From Paenarthrobacter sp. AR 02 (GTDB taxonomy: Bacteria > Actinomycetota > Actinomycetes > Actinomycetales > Micrococcaceae), in assembly GCF_021538675.1 (NCBI RefSeq), contig NZ_JAJUKH010000002.1:620001-684000 (forward strand): a DNA stretch of 64,000 nt, in the 5' to 3' direction. Positions 8,301 to 16,117 of the stretch are shown here, in pieces. The notes below the pieces were generated by a model. That model was not told where the DNA came from. It saw nothing but the letters and a program-made list of their open reading frames with translations, and ran no database searches. Position 1 is the stretch's first letter. Each line of letters begins with the position of its first letter. A program made the position numbers and the translations under genes.

Positions 8301-9754
8301 ACGAGTTCCTGCTGCAGCCGTTCGGCGAGCCAACCGAACTCGTAGTAGACGTCCACGTAGACGAAGTCCAGGTTTTTGTCGGTGGCGTCGCGCAGTTCTT
8401 TGATGCGTTGGGCGAGCTTGCCGGAGTTGATGTCATGGCGCTGGTTGATGTAGTAGGACTGGTCCAGCCAGTTCCAGCCGAGGCCCTTGTCCGCCCTCAG
8501 GAGATCTTCGCTGAAGGATTTGGCTTCGGGGTAGATTTCCGTGGCATTGATGTGGACACCGAAGCTGGCGTTCCAGTCCTTGCCTTCCTTGACCAGCTTG
8601 TTGAGGTCCTCGAGCCCACCGGCCCGGGTGTTGAAGTTGTTGCCGTAGTCCGTGTTGGCCGAGTCGTGGCCCTCGCTGGTGTAGCCCTTGAGCATCGCCA
8701 CCTGCCCCAGCCCATCCGTTGCCAGGGAGATGCGTTTGACGTCGTCAAGGGTGCGGAGGAAGGGATGGGTTGCCTGGGAGGCGAAATTGAAGGGGATGTG
8801 GGTGATGACGTTGTCCGGGGTCTGTTCGCCCTTGTTGGCGCTGACCTGGATGGACCTCATGGCGATGGCCGCGTCCTGCCAGTCCACGCCGCCGTCCGCG
8901 TTGGCATCTGCTGTGATTGCCACCCGGGTCCACGGCAGTTCCTCTGTACGCTCGGAGCCGTCGGCCCGGTAGAGCCATTGTCCGCTCGCCAGGCCCATGG
9001 AAACCCCTCCGGCGCCGTCGCTCACTGCCTGGCGCCAAAAGCGTCCGCGGTCTTTGGCGCCCGGCCCGGACGATGTGTCGTAGAGGGCGTTGGATTCAAC
9101 GGCCGCGCCCAGCGATGCGGTGTTGGCCAGCGCATATGCGGAGCTCTTGGCCGCAGCATCAAGAGGGGTCGAGGCCGTGATGGGTGTGAACTCATCGCCG
9201 GTGACGCTCCGGTCCACGGAAAGGTTTGCCGTGGACACCTGGGCGCCTGGCTGCGTGGAGCTGACGGTCACCAGGTTCAGCCGGGGGAGTTGCAGTGTTT
9301 TTACTTGGTGCTCCGCCGTGTCCTTGATCTCCGTGACGTTGAACGAGACCACGTTCTTCTTCACGGACAGCCGGGCTTTGATCACGGTATTGCCGAACCC
9401 GGGCACGGTGAGGACGTAGTCCCTTGCATCTTTGCCGGAGGCGGTCGAGGTGCCGCTGACGCTGTACTCCGTGCCGTTGATGGTGATGGAGGCAAGCCGT
9501 GTGGTGGTTCCGTCCAGGCGGGCCTTGGTGGCTGTGTCGGTGTAGCCGAGGACTTGAGGAAAGGTGGTGGCCACGTCCACCCGGAGTTGTCCGGAGGTGA
9601 TGGTGGTGGTGTCGGACGCGCTGATGGTTTCGGCGGGTTGGGTGGTGGCAGAGGCCGCTGCGGGTGGGAGGGCCATGAGGCCCAGCGATGATGAGGCGAC
9701 GACGCACGCCAAACTGAGCGAGGCGAGCCGTCCGGGGGATGACAAGCGGGGCAT
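5372..9754 (-). CDS. Secreted endo-alpha-N-acetylgalactosaminidase (GH101) with NEW3 and two NPCBM domains
   Basis: A 1460-aa exported glycosidase predicted to release Gal-beta-1,3-GalNAc from serine/threonine-linked mucin-type glycans. Residues 1-35 form a signal peptide ending in an Ala-rich stretch. The catalytic region (about 250-600) has GVHINATEIYPEAKSF and FVYVDVYYEFGW; the Asp in YVDVY (about 468) aligns with the family nucleophile, and the Glu in VGSEWAD (about 494) with the acid/base. A NEW3-like Ig domain lies near 1060-1165. Two homologous NPCBM/NEW2 carbohydrate-binding domains follow, near 1165-1310 and 1315-1460, each ending in DWADAKF-C. There is no LPXTG or membrane anchor, so it is probably released. 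The ATG at 9754 is preferred because AGAAGGAG lies just upstream; an in-frame ATG at 9793 lacks this. It is divergent from the GalNAc catabolic operon. Confidence 0.9.
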   Translation of the reverse strand: MPRLSSPGRLASLSLACVVASSSLGLMALPPAAASATTQPAETISASDTTTITSGQLRVDVATTFPQVLGYTDTATKARLDGTTTRLASITINGTEYSVSGTSTASGKDARDYVLTVPGFGNTVIKARLSVKKNVVSFNVTEIKDTAEHQVKTLQLPRLNLVTVSSTQPGAQVSTANLSVDRSVTGDEFTPITASTPLDAAAKSSAYALANTASLGAAVESNALYDTSSGPGAKDRGRFWRQAVSDGAGGVSMGLASGQWLYRADGSERTEELPWTRVAITADANADGGVDWQDAAIAMRSIQVSANKGEQTPDNVITHIPFNFASQATHPFLRTLDDVKRISLATDGLGQVAMLKGYTSEGHDSANTDYGNNFNTRAGGLEDLNKLVKEGKDWNASFGVHINATEIYPEAKSFSEDLLRADKGLGWNWLDQSYYINQRHDINSGKLAQRIKELRDATDKNLDFVYVDVYYEFGWLAERLQQELVKNGFRVGSEWADHLSRNNTWSHWANDEKYGGSTNKGINSQILRFINNTQSDVWNPDPKLGVSHIVEFEGWTGQNDFNAFSENVWTANLPAKFLQHHQITKWTPDRIDLADGVAVTGNTAAERTITVGGASVLQGGTYLLPWASKEDGKADKLYHYNPAGGASTWTLTKEFARSRTLELFKLTDNGRVKVADVPVVNGQVSVTADAKQPYVLTAKDNALPKKADFGEGTSFNDPGFNGADLSPWNPTGTVTQVRDDKGRRFAALGATPSSISQDVKLDAGTQSVSAWVEIEPGKTRTTTLSVTVDGTTEKTTIDSSNAENFVAGDEKHGTSFQRIRVLVDVPQNNTKATVAVTAADGDATVRVDDFRAVKTTRVATTGVLSEDFENVDQGWGPFVKGDAGGSTDPRTHITERHEPFTQKGWNTNVIDEVLGGNWSLIAHDENLGPNGGPGMVYRSTEATMPFQAGHKYKVSFDYQNSKAGQYAWVAGYDSQAGPAVTGSQAIDAATSTTRFEQTLDTGFCGDYFVGLQRTGSSNGSDFTLDNLLVEDLGASEAVPACAQLSAALQGDVIQQGKAQDFVTTFTSDEPAPINGLDISLALPDGWTATPATPATAATLPAGGTLTTTWKITAPASADGDYPITARAKYSTTTEPAGTRALSTTTTVRTLPKPPQATVYATDHPWVSATNGWGPVEKDQSNGGTGAGDGTPLTLNGTVYAKGLGAHANGNIRYYLGGYCTAFTATVGIDDAQATRGSVKFSVVADGTTKVATPVLGATSAPFPLTVDVTGAQYVELVANDAGDSNGNDHADWADAKFTCSSTAQEPPAPVLSGTVFASDLPWTGSTNGWGPAERDRANGEQNAGDGPALRLDGVVYSKGIGVHADSKISIATEAKCNAFTAVVGVDDAKLNKGLHGSVVFIVKGDERELLRTPVLSADSAALPLNVDITGVRTIELIADKNGDDAGDDWGDWADAKFSCA

Positions 9755-10028
9755 GATGCTCCTTCTTGATTTTTCCAAGCTATTAACAGTCATGTTCTTG
9801 CGGACTCAACCAAGACTGCTGCATCGGACAGAAGTTGACAAGAGTTAACAGGTAGTTAACTAAAATGCACACGAAACCACATGATTTTCGTTGTCCGACA
9901 CACATCGCACCAATGCGCGGTTCATGAGCAGTCTTCTCCCATGGATGATCCTTGTGAGATCGAAAATGATCGTTTAGTGTTTCTATAGATCAGAAAACGT
10001 CATTAACTTGAGCGGGAACGGGAACACG
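9755..10028. promoter_or_regulatory. Divergent promoter region of the GalNAc module with candidate operators
   Basis: This AT-richer gap separates the GH101 gene from the sugar operon. It contains a perfect palindrome AGTTAAC-aggta-GTTAACT at 9843-9861. It also holds a spaced inverted pair, ATGATTTTCG at 9881-9890 and CGAAAATGAT at 9961-9970 (one mismatch). These are candidate sites for the DeoR-family regulator encoded at the end of the operon. Both transcription directions must start here, but no single promoter stands out clearly. Confidence 0.5.
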
Positions 10029-10946
10029 ATGAGCGAGAACACACTGGGCGCCTTCATGGAGGAAGAGCTGGTTTCCCAGCCCGACGTTTGGCAGCGGGCC
10101 GTTGAACAGGCGGGATCGGAGCAACTGCTCCCCGCCGACGGCCAGCGCATCGCCGTCATCGGCTGTGGAACATCCTGGTTCATGGCCCAGAGCTACGCGG
10201 CTGCCCGCGAATCTGCCGGCAAGGGCGTGACCGATGCGTTCGCTGCCTCCGAGGCTTTCCTGAACCACAACAGCGCCGATCGCCAGTACGACGCCGTTGT
10301 GGCCATTACGCGTTCCGGCACCACCACTGAGGTACTTGAGATCCTGGCCGATTTGAAGGGGATCGTTCCCACCGTCGCGATCATTGGTGACACGACGTCT
10401 CCGATCATTGACTTGGCAGACACTGTGATTGGCCTGCAGTACGCCGATGAGCGTTCCGTGGTCCAGACCCGCTTCGCCACCACGGCTTTGGTCTACCTGC
10501 TCAGCAGCCTCGGGATCGACGTGCAGCAGGCCATCGAGGACGCCCGCGACGCCGTCAGCGCCCCTGTCTCCCAGGAACTGTTGGACGCGGAGCAGTTCAC
10601 CTTCCTTGGCACTGGCTGGACAGTAGGCCTCGCCCACGAGGCCGGTTTGAAAATGCGCGAGGCAGTCCAGGGCTGGACCGAGTCGTACCCCGCCATGGAG
10701 TACCGCCACGGCCCCATCTCCATCGCTGCCCCCGGTCGTGTCACCTGGTTGTTCGGTGCCCAGCCCGAAGGCCTTGACCACGACATGGCAGTAACCGGAG
10801 CCCTGTACGTCCACACGGACAAGCACCCCCTGGCCGAATTGGCCCGCGTGCACAAAGTCACCCTGGAACGCGCACGCGTCCGCGGACTCAATCCGGATCT
10901 GCCCAGGAACCTGACACGCTCCGTCATTCTCGACGCCTCAGCCTAG
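10029..10946 (+). CDS. SIS-domain sugar isomerase/deaminase (AgaS-like)
   Basis: A 305-aa protein with two SIS domains, roughly residues 25-165 and 185-300, resembling the isomerase half of GlmS and AgaS. Visible motifs are IGCGTSWFMAQ, ITRSGTTTEVLE and, in the second domain, MEYRHGPISIAAPG. In the GalNAc route an AgaS-type enzyme converts galactosamine-6-phosphate to tagatose-6-phosphate with loss of ammonia. That role fits this operon but is inferred. The ATG at 10029 is chosen; an in-frame TTG at 10008 is an alternative. It is the first gene of a five-gene operon, and the ROK gene starts 9 bp after its stop. It could instead be a fructosamine or other sugar-phosphate isomerase. Confidence 0.8.
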   Translation: MSENTLGAFMEEELVSQPDVWQRAVEQAGSEQLLPADGQRIAVIGCGTSWFMAQSYAAARESAGKGVTDAFAASEAFLNHNSADRQYDAVVAITRSGTTTEVLEILADLKGIVPTVAIIGDTTSPIIDLADTVIGLQYADERSVVQTRFATTALVYLLSSLGIDVQQAIEDARDAVSAPVSQELLDAEQFTFLGTGWTVGLAHEAGLKMREAVQGWTESYPAMEYRHGPISIAAPGRVTWLFGAQPEGLDHDMAVTGALYVHTDKHPLAELARVHKVTLERARVRGLNPDLPRNLTRSVILDASA

Positions 10947-10955
10947 GTACCCAGC

Positions 10956-11891
10956 ATGGTTCTCGGAGCCGCGGAATCACCCGTCCTGTCCTTCGACGTT
11001 GGCGGGACCGACATCAAAGCTGGTTTGGTGGATGCACGGGGTGAAGTCCTTGGCATGCGCCGGGTCCCGACGCCACTGGACTCCTCCCGGCCGGGCGAGG
11101 CAGTGCTGGACCGGCTCGCGGAGCTTGCTGCCGAGTTGGCTACCGAGTTCCCGGGATCACCCGCCCGGGCAGCCGGCATCATTGTTCCCGGCATTGTCGA
11201 CTCGGTGGCCGGTGTTGGTGTCTACTCCGCAAACCTTGGGTGGCGTGACTTCCCGTTCACAGCCGAAGCCGAGAGGCGGCTGGGCATCCCGGTCGCTTTC
11301 GATCACGACGTCCGCTCCGCCGCCGCCGTAGAACACAGCCTGGGTGGGTCCAGGGAGTTCAATGACGTTGTGGTGATGGTAGTGGGAACCGGCATTGCCG
11401 CCGCTGTCTTCTCCGGCGGCAAGCCCGTGACAGCGGGCGGGTTCGCAGGGGAGCTGGGCCACGCCCAGGTCCCGGACCCTGATGCCGCCCCTGGCACCGC
11501 GGGCTCCACGATCCTCGAAGCCGTCGGCTCGGCAGGGGCCATCGCCAAGCGCTACCACCGCGCCTCGGGCAACAGGGTGAACGGCGCCCGCGGTGTTCTG
11601 CTCCGTGCAAACGACGGCGACCAGCTGGCGGCCCGCATCTGGGCCGACGCCGTGGACGCCCTTGCCTTCACCATCTGCCAATGCGTCAACATCATCGGAA
11701 CCGAAGCCGTCGTGATCGGCGGTGGGCTCGCCGAAGCGGGCGAGGAGCTGCTGGAGCCCCTCCGCGCCCGAGTTGACCACATCCTCGATTTCCAGCGACG
11801 TCCACAACTGATCCGAGCCCAGTTGGGACAGGACGCCGGCCTGTTGGGTGCGGCCTTGAACGCCAGGGCTCTCCTGGGAGGCAAACAGTGA
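10956..11891 (+). CDS. ROK-family sugar kinase
   Basis: A 311-aa ROK (repressor, ORF, kinase) protein without an N-terminal HTH, so an enzyme rather than a regulator. The phosphate-binding motif DVGGTDIKAG lies at residues 12-21, and the catalytic Asp is expected in AFDHDVRSAA. The usual CxCGxxGCxE zinc site is absent: the equivalent stretch after GELGHAQV has no cysteine. In this operon it would phosphorylate GalNAc or galactosamine at C6; glucose or ManNAc kinase remain possible. Its TGA overlaps the GTG of the next gene (GTGA), which indicates translational coupling. Confidence 0.82.
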   Translation: MVLGAAESPVLSFDVGGTDIKAGLVDARGEVLGMRRVPTPLDSSRPGEAVLDRLAELAAELATEFPGSPARAAGIIVPGIVDSVAGVGVYSANLGWRDFPFTAEAERRLGIPVAFDHDVRSAAAVEHSLGGSREFNDVVVMVVGTGIAAAVFSGGKPVTAGGFAGELGHAQVPDPDAAPGTAGSTILEAVGSAGAIAKRYHRASGNRVNGARGVLLRANDGDQLAARIWADAVDALAFTICQCVNIIGTEAVVIGGGLAEAGEELLEPLRARVDHILDFQRRPQLIRAQLGQDAGLLGAALNARALLGGKQ

Positions 11892-12856
11892 ACCGAGCCG
11901 CCGTGAACCGCATCATTACCGTCACGCCCAACCCGGCCATCGACATGACCTACACCGTGCAGGGCATCACCGAGGGTGCCAGCCACCGCGTCCCGACCCC
12001 CTTGAGCAGGGCAGGAGGCAAAGGCATCAACGTGGCCCGCGTGACCCACCAGCTCGGATATCCGGTCCTCGCGATCGCCCCGACCGGCGGTGCGGCGGGG
12101 CAAACCCTCGCCGCTGAACTCTGGACCAGCGGGGTTCCGCACACCCTTGTGGGAGTTGCCGCCGAGACGCGGCGAAGCATCGCACTGGTGGACACCGTCG
12201 CCGGGGAAACCTCGATCTTCAATGAGGAGGGCCAAGCTCTGCTGCCCGACGATTGGCGCTCGCTCCGGATTGCGGTGGTGGAAGCCGTGAGTGGCAACCG
12301 AAACCTTCCCGCCTCGGTGCTGGTCGGCTCGGGGAGCCTGCCGCCGGGCGCGCCTGCTGATTTCTACCCGGAGTTGGTGCGGTTGGCCCACGACGCCGGT
12401 ATACCGGCCATCATCGACACCTCCGGTCCCGGGATCATCGCTGCCGCCAAAGCAGGCGCCGACATCCTGAAACCGAATCACCACGAACTTGCCGAAGCGA
12501 CCGGCGAGTCCAGCCTTGAAGCGGCTGCCCTGTCGCTGATTGCCATGGGTGCCCGCACGGTGCTGGTCAGCGCCGGCGCGGACGGCATGCTCGCCTTCGA
12601 CCATGCGGCCCCGGGCGGCTACTGGAGCGCCCGCTTGCCTGAGGCGCTCAGCGGCAACCCCACAGGGGCGGGCGACGCCGGTGTGGCGGCGGCCGCCGTC
12701 GCACTCGCCGAAGGCGTCACTGAACCACGCGAAATCCTTCGGCGGGCCACCGCCTGGTCCGCCGCGGCGGTGCTCATGCCCGCAGCGGGCGAAATTTCGC
12801 CGCGCTACCAGGAACTTCAAGACCAACTGATCGTGACATGGAAGGAGACCCGGTGA
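11888..12856 (+). CDS. PfkB-family kinase, probable tagatose-6-phosphate (or 1-phosphofructo-) kinase
   Basis: A 322-aa ribokinase-fold enzyme of the LacC/FruK group. It begins with ITVTPNPAIDMTY, typical of 1-phosphofructokinase and tagatose-6-phosphate kinase. It has LKPNHHELAEATGE in the middle and ends with the anion-hole signature GNPTGAGDAG. The predicted reaction is tagatose-6-phosphate plus ATP to tagatose-1,6-bisphosphate, judged by its place between the SIS/ROK genes and an aldolase. The GTG at 11888 overlaps the ROK stop; another GTG at 11903 is possible. The gene in turn overlaps the aldolase start by GTGA. Confidence 0.82.
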   Translation: MNRAAVNRIITVTPNPAIDMTYTVQGITEGASHRVPTPLSRAGGKGINVARVTHQLGYPVLAIAPTGGAAGQTLAAELWTSGVPHTLVGVAAETRRSIALVDTVAGETSIFNEEGQALLPDDWRSLRIAVVEAVSGNRNLPASVLVGSGSLPPGAPADFYPELVRLAHDAGIPAIIDTSGPGIIAAAKAGADILKPNHHELAEATGESSLEAAALSLIAMGARTVLVSAGADGMLAFDHAAPGGYWSARLPEALSGNPTGAGDAGVAAAAVALAEGVTEPREILRRATAWSAAAVLMPAAGEISPRYQELQDQLIVTWKETR

Positions 12857-13692
12857 CCCTGGTCAACACACGGGAGCTGATGGACTCAGCCGCAGCCAAC
12901 GGCACAGGCCAAGGCGCGTTCAACATCATCCACATCGAGACAGCCGAGGGCCTGGTTGCCGGCGCGGAAGCGGCGGGGGTCCCGCTCATCCTGCAGATTT
13001 CCGAAAACTGCGCGAAGTATCACGGCGGCTTGGAGCCCATCGCGACGGCGGCCCTTGCGATCGCACGCGCCGCTTCCGTTCCCGTCGCCCTCCACCTGGA
13101 CCACGCCGAATCCGAGGACCTCGCGCTCGCCGCCGTCGACCTTGGCTTCGGTTCGGTGATGTACGACGGCGCGCACCTCCCGTATGAGTGGAATGTCGAA
13201 GTTACCCAGCGTGTTGCCGAATACGCCCACGCAAAGGGCGTCTACGTTGAGGCCGAGCTCGGTAAGGTCGGGGGCAAGGACGGAGCCCACGCGCCAGGCG
13301 TCCGGACCGACCCTGCGGAAGCCCAGGCATTCGTTGAAGCTACGGGTGTGGATGCCCTGGCAGTGGCTGTTGGCTCGTCCCATGCCATGACCGAACGCAG
13401 CGCCGCCCTGGACCTGCATCTGATCTCCCGATTGAAGTCAGCGGTAGGTAAACCATTGGTCCTCCACGGCTCCTCCGGTGTCACAGACGAGGTGCTCGTA
13501 GCCGCTATCGCCTCGGGTATGACTAAAATCAACGTATCCACACATTTGAACGGGTTCTTTACCCGCGCCGTCCGTGAGTACCTCGATGCCAACCCTGCAG
13601 TGGTGGATTCCCGGAAGTACATCAAGGCCGGCCGGGATGCCCTGGTGCTGGAGTCCGCACGTATGCTGACGCTGTTCGCCAAAGCGAAATAG
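12853..13692 (+). CDS. Class II fructose/tagatose-bisphosphate aldolase
   Basis: A 279-aa zinc aldolase of the KbaY/GatY/FbaA type that cleaves a ketose-1,6-bisphosphate to DHAP and glyceraldehyde-3-phosphate. Metal and substrate motifs are visible: ALHLDHAES, YVEAELGKVGGKDG, the active-site HGSSGV and the phosphate-binding KINVSTHLN. The GTG at 12853 is preferred over the ATG at 12838 because GAAGGAG lies between them at the right distance and a GTGA overlap with the preceding stop results. The neighbours make tagatose-1,6-bisphosphate the likely substrate; fructose-bisphosphate cannot be excluded. Confidence 0.88.
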   Translation: MTLVNTRELMDSAAANGTGQGAFNIIHIETAEGLVAGAEAAGVPLILQISENCAKYHGGLEPIATAALAIARAASVPVALHLDHAESEDLALAAVDLGFGSVMYDGAHLPYEWNVEVTQRVAEYAHAKGVYVEAELGKVGGKDGAHAPGVRTDPAEAQAFVEATGVDALAVAVGSSHAMTERSAALDLHLISRLKSAVGKPLVLHGSSGVTDEVLVAAIASGMTKINVSTHLNGFFTRAVREYLDANPAVVDSRKYIKAGRDALVLESARMLTLFAKAK

Positions 13693-13716
13693 CAAGGAAC
13701 CCGCGAAAGGCTCGTC

Positions 13717-14508
13717 ATGACCCGCACCGATCGGCTGACCGCCATCCTCGATCTCCTGGCCGAGTCCGGCCATGTGGAAGTCGAGGACATCGTGACGCGT
13801 TTGGGCGTGTCGCCTGCAACGGCCCGGCGGGATCTCGACAGCCTAGCCAAGCAGCGGCTGCTCAGCCGAACCAGGGGAGGCGCCACCACCGGGTCCGTTG
13901 CCTACGACCTCCCCGGGCGGTACAACCGGGACGATCACGCCGAGGCCAAGCAGGAAATCGCATTGGCCGCGTCGTCGTTGATCCGCCCCGGTGCCGTGAT
14001 CGGCCTGAGTGGCGGAACCACCAACACGGCCCTGGCCCAGCTTCTCTCCACCCGTGAGGACCTCAACGCGCCGTCAAACAGGCCTACGTTGACCGTCGTG
14101 ACCAACGCCATCAACATCGCCTCCCAACTGGCAGTCCGGCCCAATATCAAGATCATGGTGACCGGCGGGATCCTGAATCCCCGTTCCTACGAACTTGTGG
14201 GCCCCTACACCGATGTCATCATGCAGAAGGTGGCGCTGGACATCGCCTTCATCGGCGTCAACGGCGTGGATCCGGACCTAGGCCCCACCATCACCGATGA
14301 AGGCGAAGCCATGGTCAACACGGTGATGGCTCGCCGGGCCACGGAGTCCTACGTCGTGGCGGACTCCTCCAAAGTGGGCAGGCGCTCTTTCGCGGCCATG
14401 TCCGGCTACGATTTCCGGCACCTCATCACCGATTCGGGCATCAGTGCCGAGCACAAAGCCGCGTTTGAGGCCAAGGGCACCGAAGTCATCGTCGCGCCTG
14501 CCGGCTAG
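13717..14508 (+). CDS. DeoR-family transcriptional regulator (AgaR/GlpR-like)
   Basis: A 263-aa DeoR repressor. The N-terminal winged helix (residues 1-60) contains VSPATARRDLDSL. The sugar-phosphate-sensing domain has the expected LSGGTTN, GGILN and the pair FIGVNGVD / TDEGEAMVN. It starts 24 bp after the aldolase, with AAGGAACCCGCGAAAGG upstream, and is the last gene of the operon. It presumably represses the operon and the GH101 gene and responds to a phosphorylated sugar. The candidate sites are the palindromes at 9843-9861 and 9881-9970. Target assignment is inference. Confidence 0.9.
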   Translation: MTRTDRLTAILDLLAESGHVEVEDIVTRLGVSPATARRDLDSLAKQRLLSRTRGGATTGSVAYDLPGRYNRDDHAEAKQEIALAASSLIRPGAVIGLSGGTTNTALAQLLSTREDLNAPSNRPTLTVVTNAINIASQLAVRPNIKIMVTGGILNPRSYELVGPYTDVIMQKVALDIAFIGVNGVDPDLGPTITDEGEAMVNTVMARRATESYVVADSSKVGRRSFAAMSGYDFRHLITDSGISAEHKAAFEAKGTEVIVAPAG

Positions 14509-14517
14509 GGTCTGCTG

Positions 14518-15210
14518 CTAGAACCGCATCCTTGGCGCGTGCAGTACCGAATCGTCCACGTCCCTGGGCACCCACTGGGTGAACGGCAGGTCCAAACTGT
14601 ACTGGTCGTCGTCGTTCTTGATCAGCGTGCGTAACTCGGCGTTCTCCGGGTTGTTCAGCGACTCGAAGTACTCCACCGTCCAGTGGAACCAGCGCATGCA
14701 AAACAGGCGCATTGTCAGGCCGTGCGTCACGAGCAGCGTGTTCGGTGCATAGGTGGGCTTCTGCCAATGGCGGTACAACGTTTCCATGAACGAGGACACG
14801 CGGTCGTACACGTCCGAGCCTGACTCACCCTCGCGGAAGCGATAGAAGAAATGGCCGTAGAGGTTGCGGAGCTCCTTTTGGTCCTCGATGTCTCCGGCTA
14901 TCTGGAAGTTGGCCCAGTCCTGTTCCCGCAGCCGGGGCTCCTCGACCACCCGCTCCACCAGTGAACCAAGGTTCATGGCTTCAAGAGTCTGATACGCCCG
15001 CAGGTACGGTGAAACGTAGACGCAGACCTGCTCGCCGTCGAGCCTCCGGCGAAGGTCCTCACCGGCGATCCGTGCCTCCTGCAGACCTTGGTCCGTCAGG
15101 GGGATCCGATAGTCCGGCACACGGTTGTAGATGGACGTGTCGGCATTCGCGGCGGACTGGCCGTGCCGAATCATGAAAATTCTCCCAGGGGCACCCATCC
15201 CACCAAGCAT
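14518..15210 (-). CDS. Histidine phosphatase family protein
   Basis: A 230-aa phosphoglycerate-mutase-fold protein. The phosphohistidine motif is RHGQSAAN near residues 15-22, and the second histidine region is VTHGLTMRLF near 165. YLRAYQTLEAM is the usual mid-domain arginine segment. The specific substrate is unknown; such proteins act on phosphosugars, phosphoproteins or nucleotides. In-frame ATGs at 15210 and 15198 are both possible starts. It is convergent with the DeoR gene (9 bp between stops) and divergent from the CPBP gene. Confidence 0.82.
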   Translation of the reverse strand: MLGGMGAPGRIFMIRHGQSAANADTSIYNRVPDYRIPLTDQGLQEARIAGEDLRRRLDGEQVCVYVSPYLRAYQTLEAMNLGSLVERVVEEPRLREQDWANFQIAGDIEDQKELRNLYGHFFYRFREGESGSDVYDRVSSFMETLYRHWQKPTYAPNTLLVTHGLTMRLFCMRWFHWTVEYFESLNNPENAELRTLIKNDDDQYSLDLPFTQWVPRDVDDSVLHAPRMRF

Positions 15211-15260
15211 AGGGCGGCGGTTCCCGGCAAAGTGGCAGGAACTGCAGGCAAGATAGGTAC

Positions 15261-16034
15261 ATGTTCCTTGCCTCCCAACGCCGGCTGCGCGCCGAAGTGC
15301 TGATTGTGCTTGGTCTTTCCCTGGGGCAGTCGGCCGTCTATTCGGTGGTGCAGCTGCTGGACAAGATGACCCGGGCGCCGTTGGCGGATGCGACCTCGAC
15401 CTTGAACAGGTCCCAAAGCACCCGCGAATACTTCGACCTCACGTACCAGTTGCTGGACATCGTGTTCGCCCTGGTGCCTGTGGCGCTGGTGTTCTACTTC
15501 CTGTCCACGCATGTCCAGGCAAACCGGAACGGCGACAACGGATCAGCGTTCGCCCGGCTGGGGTTCAATTTCGCCCGGCCCGGCAAGGACCTGCTCCACG
15601 GACTGGGACTGGCTGCAGCCATCGGTATCCCTTCGTTGGGCCTTTACACGGCAGGAAGGGCACTGGGCATCACCACGGCGATTGTACCCAGTGGCCTGGA
15701 CGCGTACTGGTGGACGGTGCCTGTGCTGATCCTGTCCGCGATCCGGCACGGGATCGTGGAGGAAGTGATCGTGGTCGGTTACCTGATGGACCGCTTCGGC
15801 AAATTCGGGTGGAGCACGCCGGTGGCCATCGCTGTCAGCGCAGTCCTGCGCGGGAGTTACCACCTTTACCAGGGCTTTGGGCCCTTCATTGGCAACGTCG
15901 TGATGGGCCTGGTCTTCGCCTGGATCTACACCAGGACCAAGCGGGTGATGCCCTTGGTCATCGCCCATGCGTTGCTGGACATCGTGGCGTTCGTTGGGTT
16001 CAGCCTCTTCGGGAAGGCAGTGGGGCTGGGGTAG
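15261..16034 (+). CDS. CPBP-family intramembrane protein (putative CAAX-type protease)
   Basis: A 257-aa polytopic membrane protein, about seven helices, of the CPBP (Abi/CAAX) family. The glutamate pair in GIVEEVIVVGYL is motif 1, but the arginine of the usual EExxxR is a valine here. Motif 2 is GSYHLYQGF and motif 3 is IAHALLDIV, so the histidine and aspartate ligands are kept. Members act as intramembrane proteases, often in bacteriocin immunity or prenyl-protein processing. The target here is unknown. Its promoter lies in the 50-bp gap to the divergent phosphatase gene. Confidence 0.8.
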   Translation: MFLASQRRLRAEVLIVLGLSLGQSAVYSVVQLLDKMTRAPLADATSTLNRSQSTREYFDLTYQLLDIVFALVPVALVFYFLSTHVQANRNGDNGSAFARLGFNFARPGKDLLHGLGLAAAIGIPSLGLYTAGRALGITTAIVPSGLDAYWWTVPVLILSAIRHGIVEEVIVVGYLMDRFGKFGWSTPVAIAVSAVLRGSYHLYQGFGPFIGNVVMGLVFAWIYTRTKRVMPLVIAHALLDIVAFVGFSLFGKAVGLG

Positions 16035-16052
16035 GCGGCCGTTAAAAATATC

Positions 16053-16100
16053 CGGCCGCCATCGGTGCGTGACGTCATTGGCACCCGCTGATGGCGGCCG
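16053..16100. terminator. Bidirectional hairpin between CPBP and VOC genes
   Basis: The arms 16053-16063 and 16090-16100 are perfectly complementary (11 bp, 26-nt loop) and lie between convergent stop codons. AAAAATA upstream supplies a U-tract for the minus-strand transcript. Confidence 0.55.
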
Positions 16101-16117
16101 AAGCTTTTGTGGAACGG

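Noticed and set aside
8153-9691. 512-aa plus-strand frame opposite the GH101 gene
   Set aside because: Gly/Val-rich shadow; the GH101 signal peptide and catalytic motifs fix the coding strand.
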